A stretch of 64,000 nucleotides of DNA. Origin: an uncultured Ectothiorhodospiraceae bacterium (GTDB lineage: Bacteria; Pseudomonadota; Gammaproteobacteria; UBA6429; Thiohalophilaceae). The notes beneath the pieces were generated by a model. It saw only the letters and a program-made list of their open reading frames with translations. It searched no databases and was not told the DNA's origin. A program made the position numbers and the translations under genes. Shown here in pieces: positions 1-10,066 of the stretch (positions are counted from its first letter, which is position 1; each line of letters starts with the position of its first letter). Where the stretch lies: positions 124,001 to 188,000 of the forward strand of contig CAMYMU010000001.1 of NCBI GenBank assembly GCA_947259575.1. The letters are read 5' to 3'.

Positions 1-1
1 G

Positions 2-364
2 TATGATGGACTTAGCTTATCTCGCGGTATTAGTGATGAACGCAAGAAGATGTTTTTCAAGGCCCTGGATAATGACCGCTGGGCTTTAAATGATAAAGTC
101 AAATCAAATGTAAGATTCAGTGAACTCAATTTACTGCAAAACTACGCACTATTAGGTAAGTTTGATCTTATATTTTGTCGCAATGTCTTAATCTATTTTT
201 CCTCGGAATTAAAAAGCGATATTCTTACTCGCATGGCCAAGGTGCTGAATCCTGGCGGCTACCTCATTCTGGGTGGTTCTGAGTCACCTACAGGTTACTG
301 TCGTGACTTTGAAATGACTCGTTTTCCTAAGGGTGTGGTTTATCGTTTGAAAGAACCAGAATAA
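2..364 (+). CDS. cheR: Chemotaxis protein methyltransferase CheR, 3' part only
   Basis: C-terminal part of a CheR-type SAM-dependent glutamate methyltransferase that methylates chemoreceptors. The reading frame is open from the first bases, so the N-terminal half lies outside the window. The motif FDLIFCRNVLIYF and the following LNPGGYLILGGSES are typical of the CheR catalytic domain and match the second, complete CheR at 36263-37105 (FDFIFCRNVVIYF). A cheV-cheR pair directly upstream of flgB is the usual arrangement in Pseudomonas and Vibrio, so this is probably the flagellum-linked CheR, while the second copy belongs to the che operon downstream. The family is clear; the start is not visible. 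Confidence 0.93.
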   Translation, partial: YDGLSLSRGISDERKKMFFKALDNDRWALNDKVKSNVRFSELNLLQNYALLGKFDLIFCRNVLIYFSSELKSDILTRMAKVLNPGGYLILGGSESPTGYCRDFEMTRFPKGVVYRLKEPE

Positions 365-464
365 AGCGATCGATTTGCCGCTTGGCCAATCTTTGCCTCT
401 TTTGCCTCCTGATAAACACCGCTCTAAATTAACTAACTCATTGTTTTAAATAACAAATAAACTG

Positions 465-480
465 TGGCACGGTTGTTGCT
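465..480 (+). promoter_or_regulatory. sigma54 promoter of the flgB operon
   Basis: TGGCACGGTTGTTGCT matches the -24/-12 consensus (TGGCACG-N4-TTGCW) at every defined base, with GG and GC ten bases apart. It lies 35 bases before the flgB start. In polar flagellar systems of the FleQ type the flgB operon is a sigma54 target, which fits fleQ at 17811 in this window. Confidence 0.9.
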
Positions 481-514
481 CTGTCTACATTAGATTTTAC
501 GGATGGAGCATACA

Positions 515-913
515 ATGCCTTTTAGTTTTGATTCATATCTCAGTGTGCACGAACCAGCTTTGCATTTAAGAGCGAAGCGGGCGCAAGTGTTGGCATCAAA
601 CCTTGCCAATGTCGATACTCCCAATTACAAAGCCAGAGACATTGACTTCCAGGCGGCACTTAAGACAGTAAGGGGCGGTCAGACTGCGGGCATGCTGCGC
701 GGTACACATGCAAACCACATCCAACCACAATCATTTATCTCGGGTTACGAACTTCAATATCGCAATCCTTACCAGGCTTCACTGGATGGCAATACTGTTG
801 AGCATCAGGTTGAAATGGCAGCCTACTCAGATAATGCCATGCGTTATTTAGCTAACTTAAGATTTCTTTCTGGAAAGTTCAACACACTAAGAACTGCGAT
901 AAAGGGACAATAA
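515..913 (+). CDS. flgB: Flagellar basal-body rod protein FlgB
   Basis: Proximal rod subunit of the flagellar basal body, exported by the flagellar type III apparatus into the periplasm. The N-terminal rod signature (RAKRAQVLASNLANVDTPNYKARDIDF) and a length of 132 residues fit FlgB. I chose the ATG at 515 rather than the in-frame ATG at 503 because GGAG at 505-508 sits six bases before it. It is the first gene of a tightly spaced flg operon, with flgC starting one base after its stop, and it is led by the sigma54 promoter at 465. Confidence 0.96.
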   Translation: MPFSFDSYLSVHEPALHLRAKRAQVLASNLANVDTPNYKARDIDFQAALKTVRGGQTAGMLRGTHANHIQPQSFISGYELQYRNPYQASLDGNTVEHQVEMAAYSDNAMRYLANLRFLSGKFNTLRTAIKGQ

Positions 914-914
914 G

Positions 915-1328
915 ATGTCACTGTTTAATGTATTTGATGTATCAGGCTCAGCACTACAAGCACAAAGCGTCAGGCTGAATACAACCTCAAGTAATCTAGC
1001 CAACGCTAACAGTATTAGCAGCAGTAGTGGAGAAACATACCGCGCGAGACACCCTGTATTTGCTCCCTTGATGAAGGACTTTGGTGAACAGGATCCCGAT
1101 GTAGGAGTAAGAGTACTAGGAGTGGTTGAAAGTCAAAAACCATTACGACGTGAACACAACCCAGAACATCCTATGGCGGATGAGGAAGGATTTATATTTT
1201 TGCCTAACGTCAATGTTGTTGAAGAGATGGCGAATATGATTTCCGCATCACGTGCGTATCAAACGAATGTTGAAGTAATGAATAGTGCCAAACAGATGCT
1301 AATGCGGACGTTGGCAATCGGTCAATAG
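915..1328 (+). CDS. flgC: Flagellar basal-body rod protein FlgC
   Basis: Second proximal rod subunit. The N-terminus has the rod motif SSNLANANS, and the C-terminus has the coiled-coil motif (EMANMISASRAYQTNVEVMN) that packs in the rod. The length of 137 residues is normal for FlgC. It follows flgB with one base between and precedes flgD. Confidence 0.97.
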   Translation: MSLFNVFDVSGSALQAQSVRLNTTSSNLANANSISSSSGETYRARHPVFAPLMKDFGEQDPDVGVRVLGVVESQKPLRREHNPEHPMADEEGFIFLPNVNVVEEMANMISASRAYQTNVEVMNSAKQMLMRTLAIGQ

Positions 1329-1344
1329 TCAGAGGAATTATACG

Positions 1345-2043
1345 ATGGAAGGTATAGATAAATCATTGCCGACTTTTGAAAGTCTTGGGCTTCGCAAAGA
1401 AAAGCCAATTGAAAAGCCACGCCTAACGCAAGAAGACTTTATGAAGTTGATGATGGCGCAGATGAAGCACCAGGATCCAACCAAACCAATGGAGAATGGT
1501 GATTTCATAAGTCAGATGGCACAGTTTAGCTCTGTAAAAGGTCTTAAAGAGATAAAGGACTCATTTAATACTCTTGCCAACGCGTTGCAGTCATCACAGG
1601 CCTTACAAGCATCATCCATGGTTGGTCGCAAAGTGATGGTACCAGGCAATTCAACTGAGTTAACTGCCCAGGGTAGTTTGCGTGGAAGCATTGACTTACA
1701 AAACGAATCTGAATCAGTCAGCGTGAAAGTTTTTAATAAGTCAGGTGAGCAGGTGCATACAGTTGATCTTGGTCAGCGTGGAAAGGGTAGTGCGCAGTTT
1801 ACATGGGATGGAGTTATCAAAAAGGCCAACCCAGAAGTGCCAGGTAGCGAAGACGTTGTCGCGCCACCTGGGGTGTACAGCATAAAAGCTGAAGCAATGA
1901 TTGATGGCGAGATACAGTCTATTAAAACCTTTGTTGTGGATAAGGTCGACAGTGTTTCGTTAGCAAAAGACAGTAAAGGCGTAACGTTAAACCTCACCAA
2001 TGCCGGGGCAACAACGTTAGCACAAGTTCAAGAAATAATTTAA
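1345..2043 (+). CDS. flgD: Flagellar hook assembly scaffold FlgD
   Basis: Hook-capping protein needed to polymerise FlgE at the rod tip and discarded when the hook is finished. The conserved N-terminal region reads LTQEDFMKLMMAQMKHQDPTKPMENGDFISQMAQFSSV. This is the FlgD family signature, including the QDP and the Q-F residues. A C-terminal Ig-like/tudor region follows. It is 232 residues long, with an AGAGGAA ribosome site before the ATG, and sits between flgC and flgE as expected. Confidence 0.97.
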   Translation: MEGIDKSLPTFESLGLRKEKPIEKPRLTQEDFMKLMMAQMKHQDPTKPMENGDFISQMAQFSSVKGLKEIKDSFNTLANALQSSQALQASSMVGRKVMVPGNSTELTAQGSLRGSIDLQNESESVSVKVFNKSGEQVHTVDLGQRGKGSAQFTWDGVIKKANPEVPGSEDVVAPPGVYSIKAEAMIDGEIQSIKTFVVDKVDSVSLAKDSKGVTLNLTNAGATTLAQVQEII

Positions 2044-2067
2044 TCAGGTAGCGAAGGAGTAACAATC

Positions 2068-3324
2068 ATGCCATTTCGAGCCGCATTAAGTGGAATTAAC
2101 GCATCAGGTGAAGAGTTACGTGTTATTGGTAACAACGTAGCTAACGCCAGTACAACGGGTTTCAAAAAGTCACGAGCAGAATTTGCCGACGTATATGCAG
2201 CTGCAGATGGTGCAGCGAGTACATCGATCGGTGCAGGTGTTCGTCTCTCAGGTGTTACCCAACAATTTGGACAGGGTAATATCGGTTTTACTAATAGTAA
2301 ACTTGATCTCGCGATCAATGGTCGTGGTTTCTTTGTGATGGATGACAATGGTACACGTGCTTACACACGATCAGGCAACTTCCAGGTTGACCGAGAGGGT
2401 TTCATTACTAACCCAGATGGAAATAAACTTGTTGTTAACGGTGCTGATGACAATGGTACGATTACCGGTGCAGTTGGTCCTTTGCAGCTTGATCGCTCTA
2501 ATATCACACCACTGGCAACAAATCGCGTTGATGTTGGTTTGAATCTGGATAGTACTGAGCGGGTACCACCAACAGCACCTTTCTCACCTGATATTCCATC
2601 GTCATTTAACTCATCTACTTCGTTAACTGTGTATGACTCCTTAGGTGGATCACATCTGGCGACCATGTACTACGTCAAAGGCGCAGAGCCTGGTAAATGG
2701 GATATGTATACATTAGTCGATGGTAAAGACATTAAGGGCGGAGAAGCACCACCGTTTTCACCCGACACTATTGGATTTAACGGAGCGGGACAACTCGAGA
2801 CTATCAACGGCTCCCCTGTTCCTCCTGGTACGATAGATTATCCAGAATTTGATCCCGGAACAGGTGCTGAACCATTAACACTTAGTATGAACTTGTTGTC
2901 CAATTCACCGATTACTCAGTTTGGTACACGCTTTAATGTAAACGAGCTGTCACAAAATGGTTTCACTTCAGGTCGTTTAAGCGGCGTTGATATCGATGAT
3001 ACCGGTGTGGTTCGTGCACGCTATACCAACGGTCAGACAAGAACTCTGGGTCAGGTTGCTTTAGCAGACTTCTCTAATCCACAAGGATTACGCCCATTGG
3101 GTGACTCGGCCTGGGCAGAAAGTTTTGATTCTGGTGTGCCTCTGGTCGGTACCCCGGGCTCCGGTAGTTTAGGTGTCTTGCAAGCGGGTGCACTGGAAGG
3201 GTCCAACGTGGACTTAACCTCTGAACTGGTCAATATGATCACGGCACAGCGTAACTTCCAGGCCAATGCACAGGTCATTACGACCGCCGACACGGTAACG
3301 CAAACTGTTATCAATATCAGATAG
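2068..3324 (+). CDS. flgE: Flagellar hook protein FlgE
   Basis: Structural subunit of the universal-joint hook. At the N-terminus ALSGINASGEELRVIGNNVANASTTGFKKSRAEF is the axial-protein signature. The C-terminus has the paired coiled coil LEGSNVDLTSELVNMITAQRNFQANAQVI. A central variable domain gives 418 residues, close to the usual FlgE size. A strong GAAGGAG site lies upstream of the ATG. Confidence 0.97.
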   Translation: MPFRAALSGINASGEELRVIGNNVANASTTGFKKSRAEFADVYAAADGAASTSIGAGVRLSGVTQQFGQGNIGFTNSKLDLAINGRGFFVMDDNGTRAYTRSGNFQVDREGFITNPDGNKLVVNGADDNGTITGAVGPLQLDRSNITPLATNRVDVGLNLDSTERVPPTAPFSPDIPSSFNSSTSLTVYDSLGGSHLATMYYVKGAEPGKWDMYTLVDGKDIKGGEAPPFSPDTIGFNGAGQLETINGSPVPPGTIDYPEFDPGTGAEPLTLSMNLLSNSPITQFGTRFNVNELSQNGFTSGRLSGVDIDDTGVVRARYTNGQTRTLGQVALADFSNPQGLRPLGDSAWAESFDSGVPLVGTPGSGSLGVLQAGALEGSNVDLTSELVNMITAQRNFQANAQVITTADTVTQTVINIR

Positions 3325-3340
3325 GTAAACGGATAAGCTC

Positions 3341-4081
3341 ATGGATAAAGTCTTATATACAGCAATGTCAGGTGCTAAACAGACTGTCTTGGCACAGACT
3401 GCAAATAGTAACAATCTGGCCAATGTCAGTACGCCAGGATTCCGAGCTGACTACGCGCAGTTTAGAAGCATGCCAGTATATGGGGCCGGTTTACCAACGC
3501 GTGTGTTTGCCATGACAGAACGATCAGGGACTGATTTTTCTGCCGGCTCAGTGAATGCAACCGGTAACACCCTGGATGTAGCGATAAATGGTGATGGTTG
3601 GATTGCAGTACAGGCAGCAGATGGTAGTGAAGCCTATACACGAGCTGGCAATATGCGTCTGACAACGGAAGGCCTGTTGGTCACCGGTGGTGGTCACCCA
3701 GTTATAGGCGATGGTGGTGCTATCACGCTTCCACCTGTAAATCGTCTTGAAATTGGTGAAGACGGGACGTTATCGGTTAAGCCACTGGGTGAAGAAGCAA
3801 ATGAACTCAACGTTGTTGACCGTATCAAGTTGGTTAACCCGCCTAAGGGACAGTTGTACAAAGGCGAAGATGGACTAATGCATGTCAAAGGTGGCGAAGA
3901 AGTTGAGTTTGACGCAAACGTTAAAGTTGTTTCTGGAATGCTTGAGTCAAGTAATGTCAATATTGCCAGTGCATTGATTAACATGATCGACTTGTCAAGA
4001 CAGTTTGAGACACAAATTAAAGTCATGCGTGAGGCAGAGCAAAATGCAGATGCCGCACGTGAACTCTTGAAGATGGCATAG
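3341..4081 (+). CDS. flgF: Flagellar basal-body rod protein FlgF
   Basis: Proximal rod subunit adjoining FlgG. It has the N-terminal axial motif (NSNNLANVSTPGFRADYAQFRS) and the C-terminal motif MLESSNVNIASALINMIDLSRQFETQIKVM. At 246 residues it is typical for FlgF and slightly shorter than FlgG. It is 16 bases from flgE and 75 bases from flgG. Confidence 0.96.
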   Translation: MDKVLYTAMSGAKQTVLAQTANSNNLANVSTPGFRADYAQFRSMPVYGAGLPTRVFAMTERSGTDFSAGSVNATGNTLDVAINGDGWIAVQAADGSEAYTRAGNMRLTTEGLLVTGGGHPVIGDGGAITLPPVNRLEIGEDGTLSVKPLGEEANELNVVDRIKLVNPPKGQLYKGEDGLMHVKGGEEVEFDANVKVVSGMLESSNVNIASALINMIDLSRQFETQIKVMREAEQNADAARELLKMA

Positions 4082-4156
4082 AACCTGCAACTTTATTTAT
4101 TAGAAATAAACTGGCTCTTTGAATAGTAGAAGCCAAAATTAAAACTGGAGTAATTC

Positions 4157-4939
4157 ATGAATCCATTATGGGTAAGTAAGACAGGACTAGAGGCGCAGCA
4201 GAATCGGTTGTCTACGATCAGTAATAACCTGGCTAATGTTAATACAACAGGCTTTAAACGTGACCGTCCTGTATTTGAAGATCTTATATACCAGAATGTT
4301 CGGCAAGCAGGCGCACAAACATCTGCAAATACGGAATTACCCTCAGGCTTAATGTTAGGCACTGGTGTTCGCACAGTGGCAACACAAAAGATTCATACTC
4401 AGGGTAATATCCTGCAAACAAAAAATAAGTTAGATGTCGCTATTCAGGGACGTGGTTTTTTCCAGGTAGAGAAGCCGAATGGTCAGGCAGGTTACACTCG
4501 CACAGGTAGTTTTCAGGTTAGCTCAGATGGTTTAATTGTGACTGCATCGGGTTATCCTATTCAACCCGCGATTACTGTGCCTAGTAATGCGGCGAGTGTA
4601 ACGATTGGTAGTAATGGTGCAGTTTCGATTACGACTCCGGGTATAGCTGAGCCTCAACAAATAGGTCAAATCCAACTTTCAGATTTCGTTAACCCTAGTG
4701 GTTTACAACCAGTTGGTGAGAACCTCTATATAGAAACAACTGCGAGTGGTGCAGGAATTGTTTCCAATCCAGGTAATAATAATACTGGCACACTTATCCA
4801 AGGTGCGCTGGAAGGGTCAAATGTGAATGTTGTTGAAGAACTGGTCAATATGATTGAAACACAACGCGCTTATGAAATGAATTCGAAGGCGATTTCAACA
4901 ATGGATCAAATGCTACAGTTTGTAAATAATCAACTTTAA
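4157..4939 (+). CDS. flgG: Flagellar distal rod protein FlgG
   Basis: Distal rod subunit. It has the N-terminal motif [25 protein letters not shown] and the rod-specific continuation [14 protein letters not shown], which separates FlgG from the hook protein. The C-terminus reads [30 protein letters not shown]. The length of 260 residues is standard. GGAG lies seven bases before the ATG. Confidence 0.97.
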   Translation: MNPLWVSKTGLEAQQNRLSTISNNLANVNTTGFKRDRPVFEDLIYQNVRQAGAQTSANTELPSGLMLGTGVRTVATQKIHTQGNILQTKNKLDVAIQGRGFFQVEKPNGQAGYTRTGSFQVSSDGLIVTASGYPIQPAITVPSNAASVTIGSNGAVSITTPGIAEPQQIGQIQLSDFVNPSGLQPVGENLYIETTASGAGIVSNPGNNNTGTLIQGALEGSNVNVVEELVNMIETQRAYEMNSKAISTMDQMLQFVNNQL

Positions 4940-4944
4940 TCTAT

Positions 4945-5649
4945 ATGAAAACGAATAATACACTTATGTTATTAACAAGACTTGCTGCAATATTTCTTAT
5001 GGTGTTTACGGTGATGGCCTTAACCGCTTGTGTGAAACAAGGTTCGGTTGTTAATAAATATGCACCACCAGAGATTAAGCAAAAAGAGATCGTTTCAAAA
5101 TATAACGGTGCTATTTACCAGGAAGGTATGTCAGTTAATATGTTCTTCGACACAACGGCGCGTGGTATAGGTGACACTTTGATGGTCAATCTGGTTGAGT
5201 CAGCGACCGCGTTATCGAGTTCAGATACTATCGCAGCGAAAGAGCAAACTGTTGAAATGGATAGTCCCACTATTGCCGGAGGTGAAGTTACTCACGATGG
5301 CAAGAAAGTTCTTGAAAATAATCTTGAAGCCAGTCGTGATTTTAAAGGTAGTGGTGAATCAAACCAGGCACATAATTTTCAGGCAGTTATCGCAGTGAGT
5401 GTTGTGGACGTTCTGCCAAATAAATATCTGGTGGTACGGGGTGAGAAGTTGATAACTCTGAATCAGTCGGAAGATTATATACGTTTTTCAGGGATTGTAC
5501 GCCCACAAGATATCAGCACCAATAACTCTGTTGATTCACAGAAGATTGCAAACGTACAAATAAGTTATTCCGGTAAAGGTCCTATCTCAAGCGCGAATGA
5601 AATGGGTACGCTCGCCAAGTTCTTTAATAGCAAAGTGTATCCATATTAA
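4945..5649 (+). CDS. flgH: Flagellar L-ring lipoprotein FlgH
   Basis: Outer-membrane L-ring subunit through which the rod passes. The first 29 residues form a lipoprotein signal with a lipobox ending LTAC. The mature part contains the family segments [26 protein letters not shown] and [23 protein letters not shown]. It is 234 residues, normal size. The upstream ribosome site is weak and flgG ends five bases before, so translation may be coupled. Confidence 0.96.
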   Translation: MKTNNTLMLLTRLAAIFLMVFTVMALTACVKQGSVVNKYAPPEIKQKEIVSKYNGAIYQEGMSVNMFFDTTARGIGDTLMVNLVESATALSSSDTIAAKEQTVEMDSPTIAGGEVTHDGKKVLENNLEASRDFKGSGESNQAHNFQAVIAVSVVDVLPNKYLVVRGEKLITLNQSEDYIRFSGIVRPQDISTNNSVDSQKIANVQISYSGKGPISSANEMGTLAKFFNSKVYPY

Positions 5650-5666
5650 CAGTAAAGGTGTATAGC

Positions 5667-6791
5667 ATGTTAAGACGCAGTGAATTCAAGTTTGTATTTA
5701 TTACTGGATTAATACTTATGGCAGCATTGTATACAGATGTTGTACAAGCCGATCGTATCAAGGATATAGCTAAAGTCGAAGGAGTACGTAGTAACCCGCT
5801 AGTTGGATATGGCCTTGTGGTAGGTTTGAATGGAACCGGTGATGGTAATGCACCGCATACTGTACAGAGCTTGCGTAGCATGTTGTCTCGCCTTGGCGTT
5901 AACATACCATCGAATATTTCATTGCAATCAAAAAATGTAGCGGCGGTAACTATTCACACAGAATTACCTGCGTTCGCTAAACCCGGTCAAACCGTGGATG
6001 TTACTGTTTCCTCGATAGGTAATGCGCGTAGTCTGCGCGGTGGTAGCCTATTGATTTCTCCACTAAAAGGTGTCGATGGAAAAGTCTATGCGATTGCACA
6101 AGGTAATATCATTGTTAGTGGTTTTGGTGCTGAAGGAAATGATGGTTCCCGTGTCACAGTAAATGTACCAAGCGTCGGTCGGGTGCCAAATGGTGCCACG
6201 GTTGAAAAAGCGGTTACTACTCCGTTCGGCCAAATGCGCGAGGTGGTTCTAAACTTACGGACGCCAGATTTTACGACTTCTAATAAAGTAACTCAGGTGA
6301 TCAATCAAACAATTGGACCAGGTACAGCCTATTCAATTGATGCAGGCTCGATCAATGTTCAAGCCCCAAAAGATTTGGCTCAACGCGTGGCGTTTATTTC
6401 AATGCTTGAGAATCTAACGGTTCAACCCGCTGAACCATCCGCACGTGTTATCGTAAATTCACGCACAGGAACCGTTGTCATCGGACGTCATGTTCGGGTA
6501 ATGCCGGCTGCCGTTTCACATGGTAGTTTGACCGTGACTATTACTGAAAGTAGCGACGTGAGCCAACCCGGCCCCTTTGGAGGTCCTGGAGCTCGTACTG
6601 TTGTAACACCATCATCTGATATTACTGTTTCTCAAACTAATTCTCGAATGTTCAAAATCAGAGAGGGTATTACCCTTGATGATATCGTTCGTGGCGTAAA
6701 TGAAGTGGGAATGGCGCCTGGTGACCTTGTTGCTATCCTTGAAGCCTTGAAAGAAGCAGGTGCGTTGCGCGCTGAACTCATTGTTATCTAG
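5667..6791 (+). CDS. flgI: Flagellar P-ring protein FlgI
   Basis: Periplasmic P-ring subunit. A Sec signal peptide (hydrophobic stretch from about residue 8, cleavage near VVQA) precedes the family start [32 protein letters not shown] prefer the ATG at 5667 to the in-frame GTG at 5658 because AAAGG lies at the right distance before it. The product is 374 residues, normal for FlgI. It is followed by about 200 bases containing a sigma54 promoter, so it probably ends the first flg transcript. Confidence 0.96.
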   Translation: MLRRSEFKFVFITGLILMAALYTDVVQADRIKDIAKVEGVRSNPLVGYGLVVGLNGTGDGNAPHTVQSLRSMLSRLGVNIPSNISLQSKNVAAVTIHTELPAFAKPGQTVDVTVSSIGNARSLRGGSLLISPLKGVDGKVYAIAQGNIIVSGFGAEGNDGSRVTVNVPSVGRVPNGATVEKAVTTPFGQMREVVLNLRTPDFTTSNKVTQVINQTIGPGTAYSIDAGSINVQAPKDLAQRVAFISMLENLTVQPAEPSARVIVNSRTGTVVIGRHVRVMPAAVSHGSLTVTITESSDVSQPGPFGGPGARTVVTPSSDITVSQTNSRMFKIREGITLDDIVRGVNEVGMAPGDLVAILEALKEAGALRAELIVI

Positions 6792-6931
6792 TCTCGTTAA
6801 TTACCTAAATCGGTGTACATGTTTGGTAATGCATACCCTGGTTGCCACTTCAACTACTAGCCTGCAAATAATTGCCGCAAAACAACCCTAAATAAATCAA
6901 TAAAAACAATAAGTTATAATATTTCCCGGGT

Positions 6932-6947
6932 TGGCAAGTAAATTGCA
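6932..6947 (+). promoter_or_regulatory. sigma54 promoter upstream of flgJ
   Basis: TGGCAAGTAAATTGCA keeps GG-N10-GC and the TTGC core of the -12 element. The only change in the -24 TGGCAC is its last base. It lies 45 bases before flgJ in a gap of 200 bases with no other gene and should drive flgJKL. Confidence 0.75.
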
Positions 6948-6991
6948 ATTACACAGCTATAGATCCAGTTTCCGTTCAAAAGACAGGGCCC

Positions 6992-7912
6992 ATGATAGCG
7001 AATACAGAACAAGCAACCTATAGCGACTTTGAAAGCATGAGCGGGTTACGCAAAAAAGCCGCGAATGATCCACATGCGACGTTACGGCAGGTCGCAAAAC
7101 ATTTTGAAAGCTTGTACATGAACATGATGCTTAAAAGCATGCGTCAGGCAAGTATGGGTGATCCGATATTTGATTCAAATAGCAGTGGTGTTTATCGAGA
7201 TATGTTTGACAGTCAGATTGCATTACAGATGAGTCAGCAAAACGGAATGGGTATTGCTGATATGTTAGTAAAGCAATTGCAGGGCGGTTTAGGAACGCCT
7301 GTACCGGACAAGAAGAACCCAGCAGCCTTGTCAGATGCTTTTGATCAAAAAGAGGGTAGTACTGTTGCTGGTGAGATGAAAACAAGTATCAAGAAACCTG
7401 TTCCGGTTTCATTTTCTTCTCATGCAGAGTTTGTTGATACATTGATGCCGTATGCAGAGCAAGCCGCTGACGAACTTGATGTTGCTCCACAGGTTTTAAT
7501 AGCGCAGGCAGCATTAGAAACAGGTTGGGGACAACATGTTCAAAAACTACCCAACGGACAAAGTAGTTATAACCTGTTTAACATCAAAGCGGATTCACGT
7601 TGGAATGGCGATAGTTTCAAAGTTAAGACGCTTGAGTACCATGATGGGATCGCACAACAAGAAAATGCATCATTTCGTAGTTATAGTTCCTATCAAGAGA
7701 GTTTTCGTGACTATGTTGAATTTATTCAAAACAACCCACGCTATGAAAAGGCTTTAGACACAGTAGCTGACCCAGAAGGTTATATGCAGGAGCTACAACA
7801 AGCCGGGTATGCAACAGATCCAAAATATGCGGATAAGGTCATTGATATTTATCAGCGCGAAGTTGTAGCAGCACCTTTCTCAGAATATTTCACTGAGAGC
7901 GCGAGTATCTAG
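6992..7912 (+). CDS. flgJ: Peptidoglycan hydrolase / rod-cap FlgJ
   Basis: Two-domain protein that caps the growing rod and cuts peptidoglycan to let it through. The N-terminal rod-binding domain (about residues 25-100) contains KHFESLYMNMMLKSMRQAS. The C-terminal glucosaminidase domain (about 145-295) contains VAPQVLIAQAALETGWGQH, with the catalytic glutamate in ALETGWG, and the later YNLFNIKAD. It is 306 residues, full length for the bifunctional gammaproteobacterial form. It begins a separate transcript under the sigma54 promoter at 6932. Confidence 0.96.
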   Translation: MIANTEQATYSDFESMSGLRKKAANDPHATLRQVAKHFESLYMNMMLKSMRQASMGDPIFDSNSSGVYRDMFDSQIALQMSQQNGMGIADMLVKQLQGGLGTPVPDKKNPAALSDAFDQKEGSTVAGEMKTSIKKPVPVSFSSHAEFVDTLMPYAEQAADELDVAPQVLIAQAALETGWGQHVQKLPNGQSSYNLFNIKADSRWNGDSFKVKTLEYHDGIAQQENASFRSYSSYQESFRDYVEFIQNNPRYEKALDTVADPEGYMQELQQAGYATDPKYADKVIDIYQREVVAAPFSEYFTESASI

Positions 7913-7926
7913 GGTGGGTATAAGAT

Positions 7927-10062
7927 ATGGCAGGTGACTTATTAGGAACGAGTACCTCTGGTGTACTCGCTGCACAGCGAGCCTTGGGCACGACTGGGCA
8001 TAATATTGCAAATGCAACTACAGAGGGCTTCTCTCGGCAGCGAGCAGATCTGGAGTCACGCAAACCAACTTTATCTGGAAATGGTGCAATAGGAACTGGT
8101 GTCATCGTCGATAATGTGAGTCGTTATTATGATGAGTTCGTTGTTGGGGAGTTACGTAATACGACATCACAAAGCAAGTTTTATGATAAAGCGTATGACT
8201 ATACAACCCAGGTTGATAATCTATTAGCAGATCCAAGAGCCGGTCTGGCTCCGTCATTATCAGATTTTTTCGACTCCGTAAATGGTCTAGCAAACGATCC
8301 TTCATCTAATTCTTCACGGCAGGTTATGTTGAGCTCCGCCAGAAATTTATCTGATCGCTTTGAGTTTATGAATACACGACTAGATGATCTGCGTACTGCG
8401 ACGAATGGTGACATGCGGGTAATGGTGGGTCAGGTCAATGAATTAGCAAAGGGTATTGCTGAGTTGAATAATGCCATTGTGCGTTCACGTGAAGTCACAA
8501 ATAAACCAGCTAATGATTTGCTTGATCAGCGGGATAGGCTTGTTGAGGAGTTGTCTGAACTAATTAACGTAAGAACAACGATCCAGGAAGACGATCGTAT
8601 GAACGTCTTTGTCGGCAATGGCCAGACGCTGGTAGTTGCAGATGTTGCCTCAAAACTAGATGTACAGTTGAATGAGTTTGATCCTACTCAATCTGAAGTC
8701 GTCTTCGTCGGCGCGGGAGGGAATACTGTTATTACACCGTACTTAACTGGTGGTGCCTTAGGCGGTCTTAATAAATTCCGTAGTGAAATACTTGACCCCA
8801 CTCAAAATGAACTTGGGCGTATTGCTATAGGTGTTGCCAAGACGTTTAATGAACAACACAAACTAGGTATGGATTTATCGAATCAACTGGGTGAAAGCTT
8901 TTTTTCTGAAATTGATACGGATTCTCCTCTTGTGTTGCCTAGTCTGAAAAACAAAGGCGATATACAACTCAAGGTTGAAGTTACGGATGCAGATAAACTA
9001 ACAACCAGTGACTATCAGTTGAATTATGTACAGGGCCAATATGAATTACTACGCTTAGATGATGCCAAGGTAATAAGACGCTTCTCAAGTCCACCACAGG
9101 AATTCGAGGAAGAAGGTCTGCGACTCACGATTAAAGGCGGCAGTAATATTCAGGAACTCGACAAGTTTATTATTCAACCGACGCGTCGCTCAGCAGAATT
9201 GTTTGGCGTTGAAGTCGGTTCGATTTCTAATATCGCCGCGGCATCTCCTATTCGTGTCGAGTCTGATATCGATAACCTTGGCGATGCCGAAATTGAAGTT
9301 ACCCAGATTACTTCAACAGACAATCCTTCATTTAAGACTGCTGCAGGTAATCTGAGCCCACCTTATATTGTTCGCTTCGTGGATGATAATAATTTTGAGA
9401 TCCTGGATAACTCAGGCAAACCGGTACGAGTGAAACTGGATGCATCTGCCGATGATCCGTCAATAAGCTTGAACGAATTTAAGGGTGCGACACCTGCTGT
9501 TCCTGCTACAGAAACAGAGGACGGGAGGGCCATACCTGCTATCCCCCCTAAACATGATCGCAAAGAGAAAGGTGAACAGGCTGATGGTCTTGGTGGTGTA
9601 GCAGGACCGATTCCCTACAACGCAAATGAGGGAACGGAGATATTACCTGTTGCAGGTGGTATCGATCGAGGTATTAACATCAAAGTGAATGGTAAGCCCC
9701 GTGCCGGTGATATTTTCAGGATCGAATTTAACACCGATGGAACCAGTGACAATAAGAATGCGCTGGCCTTAGCTCAGTTACAAACAAAACCCACTCTAAT
9801 GAGTAGCACAGCCGACTATGCACAGACATATGGTCAACTTGTTTCACGGGTTGGTAGTACAACCCATGAACTGGGTTTAAACAAAAAAGCCCAGAGTCTC
9901 TTACTAGATCAGGCGATCGAATCACGTGAAGCCGTATCAGGTGTGAATCTTGACGAAGAGGCAGCCGAGTTGATTCGCTACCAAAATCTTTACCAGGCGA
10001 ATGCACAGGTCATTGCTTCAGCAAAACAGACTTTCCAGGTTTTACTGGACGCGTTCAGGTGA
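7927..10062 (+). CDS. flgK: Flagellar hook-associated protein 1, FlgK
   Basis: First junction protein between hook and filament. The N-terminal motif is TSGVLAAQRALGTTGHNIANATTEGFSRQRAD, and the C-terminal coiled coil is SGVNLDEEAAELIRYQNLYQANAQVIASAKQTFQVLLD. It is long (711 residues), mainly because of an extended central domain. That domain includes a proline- and charge-rich segment at about residues 520-570 (ATPAVPATETEDG, PAIPPKHDRKEKGEQ), which looks like a flexible insert. The flgL start is five bases downstream. Confidence 0.96.
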   Translation: MAGDLLGTSTSGVLAAQRALGTTGHNIANATTEGFSRQRADLESRKPTLSGNGAIGTGVIVDNVSRYYDEFVVGELRNTTSQSKFYDKAYDYTTQVDNLLADPRAGLAPSLSDFFDSVNGLANDPSSNSSRQVMLSSARNLSDRFEFMNTRLDDLRTATNGDMRVMVGQVNELAKGIAELNNAIVRSREVTNKPANDLLDQRDRLVEELSELINVRTTIQEDDRMNVFVGNGQTLVVADVASKLDVQLNEFDPTQSEVVFVGAGGNTVITPYLTGGALGGLNKFRSEILDPTQNELGRIAIGVAKTFNEQHKLGMDLSNQLGESFFSEIDTDSPLVLPSLKNKGDIQLKVEVTDADKLTTSDYQLNYVQGQYELLRLDDAKVIRRFSSPPQEFEEEGLRLTIKGGSNIQELDKFIIQPTRRSAELFGVEVGSISNIAAASPIRVESDIDNLGDAEIEVTQITSTDNPSFKTAAGNLSPPYIVRFVDDNNFEILDNSGKPVRVKLDASADDPSISLNEFKGATPAVPATETEDGRAIPAIPPKHDRKEKGEQADGLGGVAGPIPYNANEGTEILPVAGGIDRGINIKVNGKPRAGDIFRIEFNTDGTSDNKNALALAQLQTKPTLMSSTADYAQTYGQLVSRVGSTTHELGLNKKAQSLLLDQAIESREAVSGVNLDEEAAELIRYQNLYQANAQVIASAKQTFQVLLDAFR

Positions 10063-10066
10063 GTAT

